Positions 1 through 9,467 of a stretch of DNA of 31,719 nt are shown here, piece by piece. Origin of the DNA: JALZAA01 sp046727755. GTDB lineage: Bacteria > Actinomycetota > Acidimicrobiia > IMCC26256 > JACDBD01. Where the stretch lies: the NCBI GenBank assembly GCA_046727755.1, contig JBKPDG010000008.1, positions 1-31,719 on the forward strand, read 5' to 3'. The notes under the pieces were generated by a model. It was not told the origin of the DNA and did no database searches. It was given only the letters and a program-made list of their open reading frames with translations. The translations under genes were made by a program, and so were the position numbers. Position 1 is the first letter of the stretch; each line of letters starts with the position of its first letter.

Positions 1-179
1 CCGGTCCCGTCGTCGCTGCCGTCGTCGACGACGACGATCTCGCGCTCGACGGGCAGCTCCACTGCTCGCATCCGGCGCACGATCTCTGCGACCGTGGCGC
101 GCTCGTTGAATACGGGGACGATGACTGACATCGTGCGGAAACTGCCCGCGGCCTCGTCGCTAGGACCGTCCTCGCTCAC
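1..179 (-). CDS. Family 2 glycosyltransferase, N-terminal part (cut by window edge)
   Basis: The visible 59 residues hold the start of a GT-A fold family 2 glycosyltransferase: the first beta strand MSVIVPVFNE and, after a helix, IVVVDDGSDDGT, whose acidic residues bind the nucleotide-sugar and metal. This arrangement resembles polyprenyl-phosphate mannosyl/glucosyltransferases, but the acceptor cannot be told from this fragment. I chose GTG at 179 because a strong ribosome binding site (GGGAGGG) lies 4-5 bases upstream. An internal ATG at 131 is the alternative and has no good site. The GTG start overlaps the end of the upstream decarboxylase gene by 20 bases, so the two are probably translationally coupled. 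The rest of the gene lies left of the window. Family assignment is firm; substrate is unknown. Confidence 0.85.
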   Translation of the reverse strand, partial: MSEDGPSDEAAGSFRTMSVIVPVFNERATVAEIVRRMRAVELPVEREIVVVDDGSDDGT

Positions 180-1107
180 GCTCCCTCCCGAACCATTCGT
201 AGGTGCGGGCGAGACCTTCGCGGAGGTCGACCTCGGGACGCCAGCCGAGCATCTCGGTCGCCAAGGTGATGTCCGGTCGCCGGCGCGTCGGGTCGTCGAC
301 GGGCAGCGGCTCGAAGGCGATCTCGGAATCCGATCCGGTGACCTCGAGCACGGTGCGGGCGAGCTCGAGCACGGTGAACTCGTCCGGGTTCCCGATGTTC
401 ATCGGGCCGATCCAGTCGGAGTCCAGCAGGGCGAGGATGCCGCGCACCTCGTCGTCGACGTAGCAGTACGAGCGCGTCTGCAAGCCGTCGCCGTATATCG
501 TCATCGGCTTGCCGTCAATGGCCTGGACGAGAAAGTTCGAGACGACGCGGCCGTCGCGTTGCCTCATCCGGGGCCCGTAGGTGTTGAAGATGCGCACGAT
601 CTTGACGTCGATCCCGTGCTCCCGGTGGTACGCCATCGCAATGGCCTCGGCGAAGCGTTTCGCCTCGTCGTAGACGCCGCGCGGGCCGACCGGGTTGACG
701 TGGCCCCAGTACGACTCGTTCTGCGGATGGACCTGCGGGTCTCCGTAGATCTCGCTCGTCGACGCCAGCAAGTACCGGGCGCCGGTCGTCTTGGCGAGGC
801 CGAGCGTGTTGTGGGTACCGAGCGAGCCGACTTTCAGCGTCTTGATCGGGTACTCGAGGTAGTCGCGCGGGCTCGCCGGGCTCGCGAAGTGCAGAACGGC
901 GTCGACGGGGCCGTCGACGCCGACGTACTGGCTGACGTCGTGCTCCATCAGCTCGAAGGCGGGCATCTCCAGCATGTCGGCGATGTTCGCGACCCGGCCC
1001 GTCAGCAGGCTGTCGATCGCGAGAACCTCCCACCCTCGATCGAGGAGTGCCCGGCAGAGGTGGGAACCCAGGAACCCGGCGCCACCGGTGACGACGGCGC
1101 GCGGCAT
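160..1107 (-). CDS. uxs: UDP-glucuronate decarboxylase (UDP-xylose synthase)
   Basis: 315 residues, an extended short-chain dehydrogenase/reductase. The NAD-binding GGAGFLG is at residues 8-14. The family signature HFASPASPRDYLEYPIKTLK is at about 73-92, with STSE at 116-119 and the catalytic YxxxK at Tyr146/Lys150. These match bacterial and plant UDP-xylose synthases, which decarboxylate UDP-glucuronate to UDP-xylose through a 4-keto intermediate. The ATG at 1107 overlaps the TGA of the upstream UDP-glucose dehydrogenase (TGATG), so the substrate-making and substrate-using enzymes are translationally coupled. A generic NAD-dependent epimerase is the alternative, but the YLEYPIKT and YDEAKR blocks favour the decarboxylase. 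Confidence 0.9.
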   Translation of the reverse strand: MPRAVVTGGAGFLGSHLCRALLDRGWEVLAIDSLLTGRVANIADMLEMPAFELMEHDVSQYVGVDGPVDAVLHFASPASPRDYLEYPIKTLKVGSLGTHNTLGLAKTTGARYLLASTSEIYGDPQVHPQNESYWGHVNPVGPRGVYDEAKRFAEAIAMAYHREHGIDVKIVRIFNTYGPRMRQRDGRVVSNFLVQAIDGKPMTIYGDGLQTRSYCYVDDEVRGILALLDSDWIGPMNIGNPDEFTVLELARTVLEVTGSDSEIAFEPLPVDDPTRRRPDITLATEMLGWRPEVDLREGLARTYEWFGRERERGRS

Positions 1108-2402
1108 CAGCGCCCGAGGCCCGCGTAGGCGAAGCCCCGCTTGCGCATGGCGGCGGGGTCGAGGAGATTGCGGGCGTCGACGATGCGCCGGGCGCGCAAC
1201 ATCTCGCCCACCCGGTCGAAGTCGAGCCAGCGGAACTCGTCCCACTCGGTGAGCACGACGACGACGTCGGCGTCGGCGCACACCTCGTAGGCGTCGGCGG
1301 CGATGTCGAGCTCCGCCACCCAGTCACGCGCCCGCTCGCCGGCGACGGGGTCGTAGGCGCGGACCTCGGCCCCTTCGGCGAGCAGGCTTGACGCTACGCC
1401 GAGCGCAGGTGAGTCGCGCAGGTCGTCGGTGTTGGCCTTGAACGTGAGTCCCCACAGGGCGACCCGCGTCCCATTGAGCCCGTCCGGCACGACAGCCCGG
1501 ATCTTGTCGACGATCCGTCCGTGCTGAAGCGCGTTCACCTCGGCAACCGCGGCTAGGAGCCGGAACTCGTAGCCCGCATCCCCAGACGTGTGCAGGAGCG
1601 CGGCGACGTCCTTCGGCAGGCACGACCCTCCGAACCCGGGACCGGGGTGGAGGAACTCGAAACCGATGCGCGGGTCGTAGCCGATGCCGAGAGCGACCTC
1701 GCGCACGTCGGCGCTCACGGCTTCGCACAGGTTGGCGACCTCGTTGATGAACGACACCTTCGTCGCCAAGAACGCATTCGACGCGTACTTGATGAGCTCG
1801 GCCGATGCGGCGTCCGTCACGAGGATCGGCGCCCGCAGGCTCCGGTAGAGCTCCGACACGCGCACCGCCACCGCGGTGTCCTGGCAGCCGATGACGACCC
1901 GGTTGGGCTCGAGGAAGTCGCGCACGGCGGTGCCCTCACGAAGGAACTCGGGGTTCGACGCCACGCCGACGGAACCGGTGGGAACGCCGGCCTCGGCGAG
2001 CAGCCGCTCGACGAGCGCCGCGGTACCGACGGGGACCGTCGACTTGTTGATGACGACCGACCCCGGGCCCAGGACCGGCGCAATCTCCCGCACGGCGCTC
2101 TCGAGGACGGAGAGATCGGCCGCGCCGTCGTCGTTCGGGGGCGTCTGGACGCACAGGAAGACGAACTCGGCGTTGCGGACGGCGGTCGCAGCGCCGACGA
2201 CGAACGTGAGCCGGCGCGCCGCGAGACCTTCCGCTACGAGGGCGGGGAGGCCCTCCTCGAGCACGGGCACTTCCCCCTTGCTCAAGCGCGCCACTTTCTC
2301 GCGGTCGAGCTCACCGCACACGACGTCATGGCCGAGCCGGGCGAAGCAGGCCGCCGTCGTCAGCCCGACGTACCCGCCGCCGACAACCGCGATGGCGCTC
2401 AT
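1107..2402 (-). CDS. ugd: UDP-glucose 6-dehydrogenase
   Basis: 431 residues, the usual length for bacterial UDP-glucose dehydrogenase. It oxidises UDP-glucose to UDP-glucuronate with two NAD+. The N-terminal Rossmann motif VVGGGYVGL is at about residues 6-14. The central helix ELIKYASNAFLATKVSFINE (about 202-221) carries the catalytic Lys205. The catalytic thioester Cys261 lies in GFGGSCLPKD. The C-terminal domain has GLTFKANTDDLRDSPAL. The ATG at 2402 is chosen because the protein then begins directly at the Rossmann strand; 16 bases separate it from the stop of the LCP gene upstream. A UDP-N-acetylmannosamine dehydrogenase is possible but less likely given the coupled UDP-glucuronate decarboxylase. 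Confidence 0.93.
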   Translation of the reverse strand: MSAIAVVGGGYVGLTTAACFARLGHDVVCGELDREKVARLSKGEVPVLEEGLPALVAEGLAARRLTFVVGAATAVRNAEFVFLCVQTPPNDDGAADLSVLESAVREIAPVLGPGSVVINKSTVPVGTAALVERLLAEAGVPTGSVGVASNPEFLREGTAVRDFLEPNRVVIGCQDTAVAVRVSELYRSLRAPILVTDAASAELIKYASNAFLATKVSFINEVANLCEAVSADVREVALGIGYDPRIGFEFLHPGPGFGGSCLPKDVAALLHTSGDAGYEFRLLAAVAEVNALQHGRIVDKIRAVVPDGLNGTRVALWGLTFKANTDDLRDSPALGVASSLLAEGAEVRAYDPVAGERARDWVAELDIAADAYEVCADADVVVVLTEWDEFRWLDFDRVGEMLRARRIVDARNLLDPAAMRKRGFAYAGLGR

Positions 2403-2418
2403 GAACGCAGCGTCCGGT

Positions 2419-3855
2419 TCAGCATTGTGTGGGGTCGGCGGGCGGCCCGCCGGACTGGCCGTTCGCGCCCCCGCCGGCCGTTGGAGGCGGAGGCGGTGCC
2501 GCTGGGGCAGCCGTGGTCGCGGGGCTGGGCCCGGCGGGCGCCACAACTGCGCTGAAGTCCCGGCCGAGCACGATGTCGACGTCCGCCTCGGTAACCGCTC
2601 TGTCCTCGATGAGCTTGCCGACCCCGCCCAAGTAGCTCTGCACGACGTCGGCCTTGTCCTGCGATCCCGGTCGGTAACGCACTTCCGTCGCGCGCAGCGC
2701 CGGCTTGTTGCCGACGCCCCCGGTCACGAAGCCCGCTTGCTGCAACTCAGCTTGCGTCTTGCCGGCGATCCCGGCCTGGCCTGATCCGTTGAAGACGCTG
2801 ACGCGGACCTCGGACGGCTTCGGACCGTTCTGCTGATCGGGCGAGGGGCCGAATTGCCGGAGGCGGGCGAGGACGGCCTCGGCTTCGGGCTGCTTCGGCT
2901 CCTGAATCGACCCGAGGGTTCTCGAGCTCGCGCCGACCGTCGGGAACGTCACCATCTCGAGGCTGTTCGGGTCGTTCGGGTCAACGCGGCGGAAGGACCT
3001 GATCAGCTTCTTGACGTCGTCGCTGTTGAGGGCTTCGTCGGCCTTCAGCTTGGGAATCGTCCGGTCGGCGATGTCGAGCGCGGTTCGCAGGCTGCTCACG
3101 GACCTTCGGAACGCCTCGGTCGCGAGTCGTTTCATGAACGCCTGCTGCCGTTCGATACGAGCGATGTCGCCACGCGGGTCCGTGCGCCACACTCCGTCGA
3201 TGTACTCCTCCAACCCGCGCGAGCGCACGTAGTTGAGGGCGAGCGACCCGTCGAGTGTGTAGCAGCCGGGCTTGGGAAAGAAACGGACGAACTCGAAGCC
3301 ACTCTTCTCGTCCCGTGCCGGCGCCCGAAAGTACACGGGCACGCCGCCCATGGCGTCGACGATCTCCTTGAAGCTCTGGAAGTCGACCTCGAGGTAGTGG
3401 TGGATCGGGATGTCGAAGTTCTGCGCGAGTGTGTCGACGACGCGCTGGGGCCCGGCGTTGAAGGCGGCGTTGATCTTCGACGGTCCGACGCCGGGAATTT
3501 CCACGACCGTGTCGCGCGGGAAGGACACGAGGAATCCCGTCTTTCGCGCCGGGTCGACGTGAATCACCATGAGCGTATCGGAACGTTGACCGCCCTCGAC
3601 CGACGGATCACCGAACGCTTCCCGTTCCTCCGGTGTCTGCACGTTGGCGCGGGTGTCCGACCCGATGAGGAGGAAGTTGGCCGGCTCGCCGGGGTCGGTG
3701 TTATCCGCCGTGTCGACCTTGACGCGGGGGATCTCGTCGATCTTCCGGTCGAAGAAGGCGTTCACGCCGACGACGCCCACCAGCACGAGAGTCAACGAGA
3801 TCGCCAGCGCGACTGCGAAGCGCCCGAGCAGGACGCGGGGGTACGAGCGTGTCAT
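2419..3855 (-). CDS. LytR-CpsA-Psr family cell-wall glycopolymer ligase
   Basis: 478 residues from this start. One membrane segment lies at about residues 12-33, with the rest outside. The LCP phosphotransferase domain follows, with the RSDT block (Arg91, Asp93), SFPRDT (Arg114, Asp115) and a later DIARIERQQ, the residues that bind the polyprenyl pyrophosphate glycan. A LytR_C domain spans about 349-438. The last 40 residues are a Pro/Ala-rich tail ending in Cys. LCP proteins attach polyprenyl-linked glycopolymers (arabinogalactan, teichoic acids, capsule) to peptidoglycan. Placement at the head of a ugd-uxs-glycosyltransferase operon suggests the polymer contains glucuronate or xylose. An ATG at 3867 (four residues longer) is the alternative; a TAGCAT hexamer overlapping it suggests transcription starts below it. 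Confidence 0.92.
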   Translation of the reverse strand: MTRSYPRVLLGRFAVALAISLTLVLVGVVGVNAFFDRKIDEIPRVKVDTADNTDPGEPANFLLIGSDTRANVQTPEEREAFGDPSVEGGQRSDTLMVIHVDPARKTGFLVSFPRDTVVEIPGVGPSKINAAFNAGPQRVVDTLAQNFDIPIHHYLEVDFQSFKEIVDAMGGVPVYFRAPARDEKSGFEFVRFFPKPGCYTLDGSLALNYVRSRGLEEYIDGVWRTDPRGDIARIERQQAFMKRLATEAFRRSVSSLRTALDIADRTIPKLKADEALNSDDVKKLIRSFRRVDPNDPNSLEMVTFPTVGASSRTLGSIQEPKQPEAEAVLARLRQFGPSPDQQNGPKPSEVRVSVFNGSGQAGIAGKTQAELQQAGFVTGGVGNKPALRATEVRYRPGSQDKADVVQSYLGGVGKLIEDRAVTEADVDIVLGRDFSAVVAPAGPSPATTAAPAAPPPPPTAGGGANGQSGGPPADPTQC

Positions 3856-3932
3856 CGGAGGGGTCATGCTACCGGCGGCACCGCTGATTCCTCGGTCGCC
3901 GGAAAGCAGGCAGTGCCGACCGGCGGCGCCGC

Positions 3933-3938
3933 TACCCT
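3933..3938 (+). promoter_or_regulatory. -10 box of pabB (leaderless)
   Basis: TACCCT ends 6 bases before the GTG of pabB. With transcription starting 6-8 bases after the hexamer, the mRNA would begin at the start codon. No ribosome binding site precedes the gene, in agreement. No clear -35 box is seen. Confidence 0.55.
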
Positions 3939-3944
3939 GCGCGC

Positions 3945-5198
3945 GTGAGCGCCGCTGCGTTGCTCGCCGCCCTCCCCGCCACCGTCGATGTCGCCGTCGT
4001 GCGGGACGGCCCTCGTGTCGTCGTCGCCGTCGAGCCCGACGAGGTGCGAGTTGCGTCGGGCGCAGACGCACTCGCGGCGCTGGACCGCCTTCCGCCGGGA
4101 TGGTGGGCGGGGTTCCTGACCTACGAGCTGGGCGGCGCGGTGGAGCGGGTGGCGCCGAGCGAACGCGCCGGCGACACGCCACACCTCCCCGACCTCGTCG
4201 TCGCCCGCTTCACCGCGCGCGTCGTGCTCGACCGGTCGTCGGGTCGGTCCGAGGTGCAGGGTCACGGCGAAGCACGCGGCGTGCTGAAGCGCGCGCTCGA
4301 GGCGGCGCGCGCCGGCATGCTCGTACCAGCTTCGCCCGATCTGGCGCACTGGCATACAAGCCTCGGCCGTGCCGACTTCGAGGACCGCGTCGCCACCATC
4401 CTCGAGCACATCGGCGCCGGTGACTGCTACCAGGTCAACCTCACCCGCCGGCTGACGTGCGACCAGGCCGCCGATCCGAAGGCGCTGTTTGCCGCGCTCG
4501 ATCGGCGCAACCCGTCTCCGCACGGCGCGCTGCTGCGCTTCGGCGGCGCGTCCGGCGCGCCGGCAGTCGCCGTCGTGTCCGCGTCGCCGGAACGGTTCCT
4601 GTCGTGGCGCGGACGACATGTCGAGACGCGTCCGATCAAGGGGACCGGGGCCGATCGCGCGACGCTGGCCGCGAGCGCAAAGGACCGGGCCGAGAACGTG
4701 ATGATCGTCGACCTCGCCCGCAACGACCTCGGACGCGTGTGCGAGCCGGGCTCGGTGGTCGTCCCGGCGCTGTGCGCGCTCGAGACCCATCCCGGTCTCC
4801 ACCACCTTGTGAGCACCGTGCGCGGGCAACGGCGCGCCGGCATCGGGGTCGGTGAGCTCGTGCGGGGAACGTTTCCACCCGCGTCGGTGACGGGTGCCCC
4901 GAAACCGCGCGTGATGCAGCTCATCGAGGATCTCGAGCCGGTCCGGCGCGGCGCCTACTGCGGGGCGGTCGGATGGATCGACACCGAACGCGATGCGGGC
5001 GATCTCAACGTCGCCATCCGCACGTTCACGGTCGCGGACGGACGCACCCACTTGGGCGTCGGAGCCGGGATCGTCGCCGACTCGGAGCCGGCTTCGGAAT
5101 GGGCCGAGACCGAGCTCAAGGCAGCGCGTCTGCTCGGCGCCGCCGGCGCCGAGCGTTCCGGTGCACCCGAAATGCCGCTGGCGGGGGCACGCCGGTGA
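3945..5198 (+). CDS. pabB: Aminodeoxychorismate synthase component I
   Basis: 417 residues of the chorismate-binding enzyme family. It converts chorismate plus ammonia to 4-amino-4-deoxychorismate for folate synthesis. The block RPIKGT contains Lys232. This Lys marks aminodeoxychorismate synthase, where anthranilate synthases have Ala (PIAGT). Conserved blocks DRAENVMIVDLARNDLGR and GTFPPASVTGAPKPR follow. The N-terminal region is shorter than in Escherichia coli PabB. The GTG start fits a leaderless promoter. The stop overlaps the GTG of pabC (GTGA). No PabA glutaminase gene is in the window, so the amidotransferase subunit must be elsewhere or ammonia is used directly. Confidence 0.92.
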   Translation: MSAAALLAALPATVDVAVVRDGPRVVVAVEPDEVRVASGADALAALDRLPPGWWAGFLTYELGGAVERVAPSERAGDTPHLPDLVVARFTARVVLDRSSGRSEVQGHGEARGVLKRALEAARAGMLVPASPDLAHWHTSLGRADFEDRVATILEHIGAGDCYQVNLTRRLTCDQAADPKALFAALDRRNPSPHGALLRFGGASGAPAVAVVSASPERFLSWRGRHVETRPIKGTGADRATLAASAKDRAENVMIVDLARNDLGRVCEPGSVVVPALCALETHPGLHHLVSTVRGQRRAGIGVGELVRGTFPPASVTGAPKPRVMQLIEDLEPVRRGAYCGAVGWIDTERDAGDLNVAIRTFTVADGRTHLGVGAGIVADSEPASEWAETELKAARLLGAAGAERSGAPEMPLAGARR

Positions 5199-6040
5199 GC
5201 GCGCCGATGTTGTGGCTCGACGGGCTGCTCGTACCGGTGGATGAGGCGCGCGTGTCGCCGTTCGACCATGGGCTGCTCGTCGGCGACGGCGTCTTCGAGA
5301 CGCTGCGCGTGTACGACGGCGTGCCGTTCGCGTGGACCCGCCACCATGCGCGTCTCGTCCGGTCGGCCGCCGGGCTCCGCCTCCGCGCGCCCGGATCGCA
5401 CGAGCTGCGGGCCGCGGTCGACGAGGTGCTCGCCGCCAATCGCCTGACCGACGGCCGGGTGCGGGTGACGGTGACTGGTGGTCCGTCGCCGCTGGGCTCC
5501 GAGCGCGGCGGTGGGCCGCCGACGGTGATCGTCGTGAGCGCGCCGGCAACGCCGTGGCCACCGACCGTCGACGTCGTGATCGTCCCGTGGAGCCGCAACG
5601 AACACGGCGCCGTCGCCGGTCTGAAGACCACTTCGTACGCCGAAAACGTGCGCGCGCTCGCACACGCCCGTGAGCGCGGCGCCGGCGAGGCGATGTTCCT
5701 CAACACGCGCGGTGAGCTCTGCGAGGCGACGGGATCCAACGTGTTCGTGATCCGGGACGGTGTCGTGCTGACGCCGCCCGCCGACGCCGGCTGCCTCCTT
5801 GGTGTGACCCGCGCCCTCGTCCTCGAGCTGTGCGCCGATCACGGTGTCCCCGCTGAGGAGGCGGCGCTCGGCCGGGCGGCGCTGGGCGACGCCGACGAGG
5901 CCTTCCTGACCTCGTCGACCCGCGAGGTGCAGCCGATCGGACGGGTCGACGGGCGGGCGCTGGCGGCCGCCCCCGGGCCGACGAGCGAGAAGCTGGCCAG
6001 GTTGCTGACCGAGCTGATCGCGCGCAACCCCGATCCCTGA
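5195..6040 (+). CDS. pabC: Aminodeoxychorismate lyase
   Basis: 281 residues, a fold-type IV PLP enzyme. It cleaves 4-amino-4-deoxychorismate to 4-aminobenzoate and pyruvate. The early block FDHGLLVGDGVFETLRVYDG is at about residues 23-42. The PLP-binding Lys144 is in GLKTTSYAENV, and the phosphate-binding ELCEATGSNVFV follows. Branched-chain aminotransferases and D-amino acid aminotransferases share the fold, but the direct coupling to pabB (four-base GTGA overlap) makes the lyase the best call. An internal ATG at 5207 is a possible alternative start. The stop codon lies inside the terminator stem shared with birA. Confidence 0.9.
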   Translation: MSAPMLWLDGLLVPVDEARVSPFDHGLLVGDGVFETLRVYDGVPFAWTRHHARLVRSAAGLRLRAPGSHELRAAVDEVLAANRLTDGRVRVTVTGGPSPLGSERGGGPPTVIVVSAPATPWPPTVDVVIVPWSRNEHGAVAGLKTTSYAENVRALAHARERGAGEAMFLNTRGELCEATGSNVFVIRDGVVLTPPADAGCLLGVTRALVLELCADHGVPAEEAALGRAALGDADEAFLTSSTREVQPIGRVDGRALAAAPGPTSEKLARLLTELIARNPDP

Positions 6041-6081
6041 TGCGTGCGCTGGGTGCCGCAGAGGCACCGAGCGCACGCATC
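6039..6081. terminator. Bidirectional hairpin terminator between pabC and birA
   Basis: A 19-base inverted repeat with one mismatch surrounds a five-base loop. The left arm (6039-6057) begins GATGCGTGCGCT and the right arm (6063-6081) ends GAGCGCACGCATC. The stop codons of both converging genes overlap the outer ends of the arms. There is no T tract, as is common for actinobacterial hairpin terminators. Confidence 0.8.
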
Positions 6082-6814
6082 ACGCGTCTCTGAGGTGGAC
6101 GACGTCGCCGACGCGCACCTCGAGCACGTCGCCGTGGTCGTCCTCGATGCGGAGCTCGCCGCCGTCGCCGATCCCGATTGCCCGGCCGACCAGGTCGCCG
6201 TCCGGCCTCTCGACGCGGACGCGACGGCCCAGCGTCCCCAGCCGCTGCCGGTACGCGTCGACGACACCGCCGAGATCGGCATAGTGGCGGTCGAGCTCGG
6301 TGAGGAACGCATCGAGCAACGCACGCCGGTCCACGGAGTGACCGGCCTCGAGGTTGCACGCGGTCGCCGTCGCGGTGAGCTCGGGCGGGAACTCCCGCCA
6401 CTCGACGTTGACACCCGCGCCGACCACCACCGCGTCGCCGTCGCGTTCGGCGAGGATCCCCACCAGCTTACGGTCCGCGACGACGAGGTCGTTCGGCCAC
6501 TTGAGCTCGGGCGTGAACCCGGCGACGCGTGCGATAGCGTCCACCAGCGCGACACCACACGCCATCGCGACGATCGGTGTCTGCTCCGGCGCGAGAGAAG
6601 GCCGCAGCAACACGGACACCAGCAGCGACGATCCCGGCGGCGCCACCCACCCGCGTCCTCGGCGGCCGCGCCCCGCGGTCTGGAAGTCGGTGACCGCCAC
6701 CAGTCCCTCGGGCGCACCCCGGCGCGCCTCGTCGAGGAGGTAACGGTTTGTCGAGTCGAGGGAGTCGAACCAGCGAACCTCGTGCGTACGCTCGATCGAG
6801 TCGCCCTCGGGCAT
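6080..6814 (-). CDS. birA: Biotin--[acetyl-CoA carboxylase] ligase
   Basis: 244 residues. It forms biotinyl-5'-AMP and transfers biotin to the Lys of biotin carboxyl carrier domains. The nucleotide/biotin loop GRGRRGRGW is at residues 48-56. KWPNDL (Lys105) and RKLVGIL (115-121) follow, with GAGVNV at about 132-137. A short C-terminal SH3-like domain is present (about 195-244). There is no N-terminal helix-turn-helix, so this is a monofunctional ligase and not the E. coli-type repressor. It is divergent from the acyl-CoA carboxylase alpha subunit, whose biotinyl domain is a natural substrate. The start at 6814 sits 7 bases after a TATCCT hexamer, so the mRNA is probably leaderless. Confidence 0.95.
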   Translation of the reverse strand: MPEGDSIERTHEVRWFDSLDSTNRYLLDEARRGAPEGLVAVTDFQTAGRGRRGRGWVAPPGSSLLVSVLLRPSLAPEQTPIVAMACGVALVDAIARVAGFTPELKWPNDLVVADRKLVGILAERDGDAVVVGAGVNVEWREFPPELTATATACNLEAGHSVDRRALLDAFLTELDRHYADLGGVVDAYRQRLGTLGRRVRVERPDGDLVGRAIGIGDGGELRIEDDHGDVLEVRVGDVVHLRDA

Positions 6815-6820
6815 CGCCCG

Positions 6821-6827
6821 TAGGATA
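6821..6827. promoter_or_regulatory. Back-to-back -10 boxes for birA and the carboxylase gene
   Basis: The seven bases TAGGATA read TATCCT on the minus strand, 7 bases before the birA ATG. They read TAGGAT on the plus strand, about 33 bases before the carboxylase TTG. If both are real, the two divergent promoters share almost the same bases and RNA polymerase binding would be mutually exclusive. Confidence 0.45.
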
Positions 6828-6859
6828 CGGCCACCGTCCAGGCGCTCCAGGAGCTGTCA

Positions 6860-8650
<1,791 letters not shown>

Positions 8651-8663
8651 CGGGCAGGGGATC

Positions 8664-9461
8664 GTGGGCGCGCCGATCTTCCACGTGGACGCATTCGCGT
8701 CCGGGCCGTTCACCGGCAACCCGGCGGCGGTGTGCCTGCTGGACTCGCCCGCCGACCCGGCCTGGATGCAGGCGGTGGCGTCCGAGATGAACCTGTCCGA
8801 GACCGCGTTCCTCCACGAGCTGGACGGCACGGGCGAAGTCGGACGGTTCAACCTGCGGTGGTTCACGCCGACGGTGGAAGTCGACCTGTGCGGCCACGCG
8901 ACGCTGGCGAGCGCGCACATCCTCTGGGAAGCGCACCGCCTGCCGGCCGAGGCGGCGGCGCACTTCGAGACGCGCAGCGGCGTGCTCAGCGCCTCCAGGG
9001 CCGGCGACGACGTGGAGCTCGACTTCCCGGCTGATCCCGTCACGGCGGCCGAGCCCGATGCAAGCCTGCTCCACGCGCTCGGCATCGAGGACGGCGTCGC
9101 GTCGTCGGGACGCATCGGGTGGGTGCTGGAACTCGCCGACGCGGCCGCGGTGCGCGACGTGCGCCCGGACTTCGCCCGGCTGGCGAGCTTCGACCTCACG
9201 GTGCTCACCGCCCTGTCCGACGACCCGGCGTACGACTTCGTCTCGCGCTGCTTCGGCCCGAAGTTCGGCATCGACGAGGATCCGGTGACCGGCTCGGCGC
9301 ACTGCGCGCTCGGCCCGTACTGGGCGGAGCGGCTCGGCAAGACCGAGCTGACCGGCTACCAGGCGTCGGCGCGCGGTGGCGTCGTACGTGTACGGATCGA
9401 CGGCGACCGCACTCTGCTCGGAGGCCGCGCCGTGACCGTCACCCGGGGCGAGCTCGTCTAG
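8664..9461 (+). CDS. PhzF-family isomerase-like protein
   Basis: 265 residues of the PhzF (diaminopimelate-epimerase fold) family. Glu46 in NLSETAFL corresponds to the catalytic Glu of PhzF. FTPTVEVDLCGHATLASAH at about residues 69-87 and DEDPVTGSAHC near residue 210 are the two paired family motifs. PhzF itself isomerises trans-2,3-dihydro-3-hydroxyanthranilate in phenazine synthesis, but most family members have unknown substrates and no phenazine genes are nearby. The GTG start has AGGGG upstream and follows the carboxylase stop by 13 bases, so the two are probably cotranscribed. Confidence 0.88.
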   Translation: MGAPIFHVDAFASGPFTGNPAAVCLLDSPADPAWMQAVASEMNLSETAFLHELDGTGEVGRFNLRWFTPTVEVDLCGHATLASAHILWEAHRLPAEAAAHFETRSGVLSASRAGDDVELDFPADPVTAAEPDASLLHALGIEDGVASSGRIGWVLELADAAAVRDVRPDFARLASFDLTVLTALSDDPAYDFVSRCFGPKFGIDEDPVTGSAHCALGPYWAERLGKTELTGYQASARGGVVRVRIDGDRTLLGGRAVTVTRGELV

Positions 9462-9467
9462 CTCGAT

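Noticed and set aside
20..40. GTCGTC/GACGAC alternating run near the left edge as a microsatellite or palindrome
   Set aside because: It encodes the conserved VVVDDGSDD strand of the glycosyltransferase; codon repetition explains it.
9450..9464. GAGCT-CGTCT-AGCTC as a terminator between the PhzF-like and flavoprotein genes
   Set aside because: Only five base pairs and within coding sequence; too weak to call.
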